This document shows, one piece after another, positions 33,607 through 37,134 of a DNA stretch of 37,134 nt. The stretch comes from Thiobacillus sp. 65-29 (GTDB lineage Bacteria > Pseudomonadota > Gammaproteobacteria > Burkholderiales > Thiobacillaceae): NCBI GenBank assembly GCA_001899775.1, contig MKWN01000005.1:1-37134 (forward strand). Direction: 5' to 3'. Both the position numbers and the translations under genes were made by a program. Every line of letters begins with the position of its first letter. Within the stretch, counting starts at the first letter, position 1. Below the pieces are notes generated by a model. The model had not been told where the DNA came from. It did no database searches and was given only the letters and a program-made list of their open reading frames with translations.

Positions 33607-35664
33607 ATGACAATAGACATGAGCCAGTTCTACCAGGTCTTTTTTGACGAGGCAGACGAACTGCTGGCCGAAAAGGAAAGGCTGCTCCTGGTGCTCGACG
33701 TGTCCGCTCCGGACCCCGAGGAACTCAACGCGATCTTCCGTACCGCGCATTCCATCAAGGGCGGCGCGGCAACCTTCGGCTTCAGCGACATCACCGATGT
33801 CACCCATATCCTCGAAACGCTGCTCGACCGTATCCGCAAGGGCGAGATGGCACTGACCGGTGAACACGTCGATGCCTTTCTCGCGGCCAAGGACGTGCTC
33901 GACATGCTGATGGCCGGCCATCGTCACGGTTCTTCGGTCGATCGCGATGCTGCAGTGGCGGTATGCCAGCGCCTGCAGGCGCTGGCCGATGGCAGTGCGG
34001 CGGCACCGGCGGCTGTCGCCGACACCGTGGCACCCGCGTCCGTACCCGATGCGGATGCGGAGCCGGTGGCCGACACGGACGACAATTTCCGCTTCCGTGT
34101 CGAACTGCCCCAGGTACCCGAGCGCGACGTCGAGGCCCTGGCCACCGAACTTGCCTTGCTTGGCAGCGTCAGCCGCGAGACCCTGCCGGACCAGCGTACC
34201 GTGTTCAATCTGGTCACCACCGAAGGACGCGACAACATTGTCGCCATCTGCGCATTCGTTCTGGACCCCGATGCGCTCAAGATCACCGCGGCAAACCCGG
34301 CCGGCACGTCGGCTGACATCGCTGCGCCCACCGCGGTTGCGGCGTCGGTCGAGCCGCCCCCCGTGGTGGCGCCCCCCGCACCGGCGACTGCGGAGCCCGC
34401 TGCCGAAGCCACGCCTGCAACCGGCGAGAACCGCAACTGGGGACGCCGCGCCACCGACAGGGAACCGGTCAATGCCGAATCGTCCTCGATTCGCGTGGGT
34501 GTCGAAAAAGTCGACCAGCTCATCAATCTGGTCGGTGAACTGGTCATCACCCAGGCGATGATCGACCAGCGCATCGGCGCACTCGATCCCATCGCCCACG
34601 AACGCCTGCTCAACAGCGCCAGCCAGCTTGCCCGCAACACACGCGACCTGCAGGAGGCGGTGATGTCCATCCGCATGATGCCGATGGATTATGTGTTCTC
34701 GCGTTTCCCGCGCATGGTGCGCGACCTTGCCGGCAAACTGGGCAAGAAGGTCGAATTCGTCACGCGCGGTGCCGCCACCGAACTCGACAAGGGCCTCATC
34801 GAGCGCATCGTCGATCCGCTGAACCACCTGGTGCGCAACAGCGTCGACCACGGCATCGAAATGCCGGAAAAGCGGCGCGCGGCGGGCAAGGGCGAGGCCG
34901 GCACACTTACCCTGTCGGCAGCGCATCAGGGCGGCAACATCGTCATCGAAGTCAGCGACGACGGTGGTGGCCTCAATCGCGAAAAGATACTCGCCAAGGC
35001 GCGCCAGCAGGACATCCCCGTATCCGACACCATGAGCGATGCGGAAGTCTGGCAGCTCGTCATGGCCCCCGGTTTCTCCACCGCCGAAGTCGTCACCGAC
35101 GTGTCAGGCCGCGGCGTCGGCATGGATGTGGTCAAGCGCAACATCGGCGCCATGGGAGGCAACGTCGAAATCCGTTCCGTCCCCGGTTCCGGTACCACCA
35201 TCTCCATTTCCCTTCCGCTGACCCTGGCGATTCTCGATGGCATGTCGGTCAAGGTCGGGGACGAAGTCTACATTCTGCCCCTCGGCTACGTGGTCGAGTC
35301 GTTGCAGCCCGCGCCCGTCGACGTCAAGGAGATCGCCGGCCAGGGCAAGCTCGTCAAAGTCCGCGAGGAATACCTGCCACTGATTCCCCTGTACCAGATC
35401 TTCGATATCGAGCCGGCCTTTGCCGATCCTTCGCAGGGCATTCTCGTCATCCTCGAATCCGAGGGGAAGAAAGCTGCCCTGCTCGTCGACAGCCTGGTCG
35501 GCCAGCAGCAGGTGGTGGTGAAAAACCTGGAATCCAACTTCCGCAAGGTGGCCGGCATTTCCGGCGCCACCATTCTCGGCGATGGCGGCGTGTCGCTCAT
35601 TCTCGACGTTTCCGCGCTGCTGCGCTCGAGTCGCCAGCTCAGCAGCGATCCCGTATTTTTCTGA
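33607..35664 (+). CDS. cheA: Chemotaxis histidine kinase CheA
   Basis: Cytoplasmic kinase that phosphorylates CheY (and CheB). The 685-aa protein has an Hpt domain with His48 (IFRTAHSIKGGAATFGF), an Ala/Pro-rich linker with a middle region (about 150-220) that may bind response regulators, a dimerization part (VDQLINLVGELVITQAMIDQ), the ATPase domain with N box LNHLVRNSVDHGIE, G1 VSDDGGGLN and G2 SGRGVGMDVVK, and a C-terminal CheW-like domain. All key residues are present. Confidence 0.97.
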   Translation: MTIDMSQFYQVFFDEADELLAEKERLLLVLDVSAPDPEELNAIFRTAHSIKGGAATFGFSDITDVTHILETLLDRIRKGEMALTGEHVDAFLAAKDVLDMLMAGHRHGSSVDRDAAVAVCQRLQALADGSAAAPAAVADTVAPASVPDADAEPVADTDDNFRFRVELPQVPERDVEALATELALLGSVSRETLPDQRTVFNLVTTEGRDNIVAICAFVLDPDALKITAANPAGTSADIAAPTAVAASVEPPPVVAPPAPATAEPAAEATPATGENRNWGRRATDREPVNAESSSIRVGVEKVDQLINLVGELVITQAMIDQRIGALDPIAHERLLNSASQLARNTRDLQEAVMSIRMMPMDYVFSRFPRMVRDLAGKLGKKVEFVTRGAATELDKGLIERIVDPLNHLVRNSVDHGIEMPEKRRAAGKGEAGTLTLSAAHQGGNIVIEVSDDGGGLNREKILAKARQQDIPVSDTMSDAEVWQLVMAPGFSTAEVVTDVSGRGVGMDVVKRNIGAMGGNVEIRSVPGSGTTISISLPLTLAILDGMSVKVGDEVYILPLGYVVESLQPAPVDVKEIAGQGKLVKVREEYLPLIPLYQIFDIEPAFADPSQGILVILESEGKKAALLVDSLVGQQQVVVKNLESNFRKVAGISGATILGDGGVSLILDVSALLRSSRQLSSDPVFF

Positions 35665-35685
35665 TCTCGCCCAAGGACGCCCACG

Positions 35686-36183
35686 ATGACGAATCCTGCC
35701 GCAGCTGCCGCTGAAACCCACGCCGAAGAGAGCGCTAGGGAATATCTCGCCTTTACCCTCGGTCGCGAGGAATACGGCATCGACATCCTGCGCGTGCAGG
35801 AAATCCGCGGCTACGAATCGGTCACGCGCATCGCCAACACACCCGAATTCATCAAGGGCGTGATGAATCTGCGCGGCACGATCGTCCCCGTGGTCGACAT
35901 GCGCATCAAGTTCAGGCTGGGCGAAGCCGTCTACGACCAGTTCACGGTGGTCATCGTGCTCAACATCGGCGGGCGCGTGATGGGCATGGTGGTCGACAGC
36001 GTGTCCGACGTCACGACTCTGGTACCCAGCCAGATTCACGTCGCGCCGGAAGTGGGTACCGCGCTCGACCACCAGTATCTGATCGGCCTTGGCACGCTCG
36101 GCGAACGCATGCTGATCCTTGTCGATATCGACAAGCTCATGAACAGCACCGATATGGGGCTGATCGAAGGCATGGCGGCCTGA
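35686..36183 (+). CDS. cheW: Chemotaxis coupling protein CheW
   Basis: Links receptors to CheA. A 165-aa single CheW domain (about 25-160) with [20 protein letters not shown], the [18 protein letters not shown] core and [14 protein letters not shown]. It lies 21 bp after cheA, so co-transcription is likely. Confidence 0.96.
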   Translation: MTNPAAAAAETHAEESAREYLAFTLGREEYGIDILRVQEIRGYESVTRIANTPEFIKGVMNLRGTIVPVVDMRIKFRLGEAVYDQFTVVIVLNIGGRVMGMVVDSVSDVTTLVPSQIHVAPEVGTALDHQYLIGLGTLGERMLILVDIDKLMNSTDMGLIEGMAA

Positions 36184-36240
36184 CATGCATCAACTGCCCG
36201 CTGCCAGCCAACAACCTGAAGTGAAAAGAGAGTCGTAAAC

Positions 36241-37134
36241 ATGTTCGCAAATCTCAGCATCAAGTCGCGTCTGGTTTTCATGGTCGCTTTCATGTCGGTG
36301 TTGCTGTTCGCCGTCGGCGGCTGGGGGCTCGGCAACCTGAACGGCGCCAAGGCCTCGCTGAAGTCGGTTTACGAGAACCGCATGGTGGCACTGGGGCAGC
36401 TCGACCAGGTCGCGGCACTGGTCAACAAGAACCAGATGGCGGTCGCCGATACGGTGTCGGGCCAGCTCGCAGCGTTTCCGGAGGACGTGTCCATCGTCGA
36501 CAAGCGTGCCAGCGAGATACGGGAGGACATCGCCCGTATCGATCAGATCTGGAAAACCTATATGGCGACAGACCTGACACCGGAAGAGGGCAAGCTGGCG
36601 GAAGAGTTTGTCGCAAGGCGGCTGAACTACGGTCGTCAGGGCATGGTGCCGGCCCTGGCTGCATTGAGCGCGCACGATTTCCAGCAGGCGAGCGAGATCC
36701 TTCAGGGCGCGATGCGCGAGACCTACCCGCCGTTGCGCGAAGCGATGGATGCGCTGGTTGCGCTGCAACTCGACGTCGCGAAAAAGGAATACGCAGCGGC
36801 AGAAAGCAGCTACGTCATCGTGCGCAACACCTCGATCGCCGTAATGCTCGGTGGGGTGCTGCTGGCGGCGCTGATTGGCGTGTGGCTGATCCGTTCCATC
36901 ACGCGCCCGCTGAACGAGGCCGTGAGGGTGGCGCAGGCCGTCGCCAATGGTGACCTGAACCAGACCATCGCTCTGCACGCCAATGACGAAACGGGTGCGC
37001 TGATGAGGGCACTTCAGGGAATGAATACGAGTCTTGGTGAAATCGTCGCGCAGGTCCGCGCGGGCACCGACACCATCGCCACCGCCTCGCAGCAGATTGC
37101 CGCTGGCAACATCGACCTTTCCAGCCGCACCGAA
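36241..37134 (+). CDS. Methyl-accepting chemotaxis protein (3' end outside window)
   Basis: The first 298 residues are visible, and the frame runs off the window end. The first transmembrane segment lies at about 12-30 (VFMVAFMSVLLFAVGGWGL). The periplasmic part (about 31-190) is a four-helix-bundle (Tar-type, 4HB_MCP) ligand domain with the KSVYENRMVALGQLDQVAAL pattern. The second transmembrane segment is at about 197-217, followed by a HAMP domain (RSITRPLNEAVRVAQAVANG) and the start of the methylation helix (QQIAAGNIDLSSRTE). The signalling tip is beyond the window. The ligand is unknown. The gene lies 57 bp after cheW. Confidence 0.95.
   Translation, partial: MFANLSIKSRLVFMVAFMSVLLFAVGGWGLGNLNGAKASLKSVYENRMVALGQLDQVAALVNKNQMAVADTVSGQLAAFPEDVSIVDKRASEIREDIARIDQIWKTYMATDLTPEEGKLAEEFVARRLNYGRQGMVPALAALSAHDFQQASEILQGAMRETYPPLREAMDALVALQLDVAKKEYAAAESSYVIVRNTSIAVMLGGVLLAALIGVWLIRSITRPLNEAVRVAQAVANGDLNQTIALHANDETGALMRALQGMNTSLGEIVAQVRAGTDTIATASQQIAAGNIDLSSRTE

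Overview
The window is GC-rich chromosomal DNA from a motile Gram-negative bacterium, most likely a betaproteobacterium. The reasons are the uvrB / LMW-phosphatase / rne / rluC / HAD phosphatase / Rieske / sppA order, a RluC that diverges from RNase E, RNase E with an Arg/Pro-rich tail, and a complete flg block followed directly by che genes. A Thiobacillus-like lineage is my guess, not proven by the sequence.

Layout. (1) 1-10123, housekeeping: uvrB (5' end cut off), a low-molecular-weight phosphatase, a REP/hairpin-rich gap between convergent genes, rne (-), rluC divergent from it, then a tightly packed + strand cluster (HAD phosphatase, Rieske protein, SppA-type protease, Rof-like Rho inhibitor), a Bcr/CflA efflux pump and a small winged-helix-like gene. 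(2) 10124-18660, an integrated element of about 8.5 kb flanked by a perfect 45-bp direct repeat of the 3' part of tRNA-Asn(GTT). All its genes lie on the minus strand: tyrosine integrase; a repeat-rich control region; a translationally coupled replication cassette (76-aa protein, zinc-binding protein, Toprim primase, DUF3987 helicase-like protein); a 0.4-kb gap with a nested palindrome; a Nu1-like small terminase; an unknown protein; an HK97-type capsid protein; a coiled-coil protein; a zinc-ribbon protein; and a CI-like regulator interrupted by one amber codon. It has no large terminase, portal, protease or tail genes, so it looks like a capsid-carrying phage satellite or a strongly reduced prophage. 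(3) 18616-21208: intact tRNA-Asn, a BrkB/YihY membrane protein fused to a cyclic-nucleotide-binding domain, tadA, and a YkuD-domain protein without a signal peptide. (4) 21227-37134: flgN-flgM and flgA on the minus strand, flgBCDEFGHIJ and flgKL on the plus strand, then a CheZ-like phosphatase candidate, cheY, cheA, cheW and the start of a chemoreceptor gene.

How it works together. The flg genes supply rod, hook, P- and L-rings, hook-filament junction, the junction chaperone (FlgN) and the anti-sigma-28 factor (FlgM). Good sigma-28 (FliA) promoter matches lie before flgM and before flgK, which fits the usual late-class control. The che genes complete a receptor-CheW-CheA-CheY route, with a DxxxQ-containing protein as the probable CheY phosphatase.

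The most interesting part is the tRNA-Asn element. It carries its own capsid and replication genes, restores the tRNA and supplies a replacement terminator, and has a pair of 53-bp repeats whose hairpin stems differ by a compensatory base-pair change.
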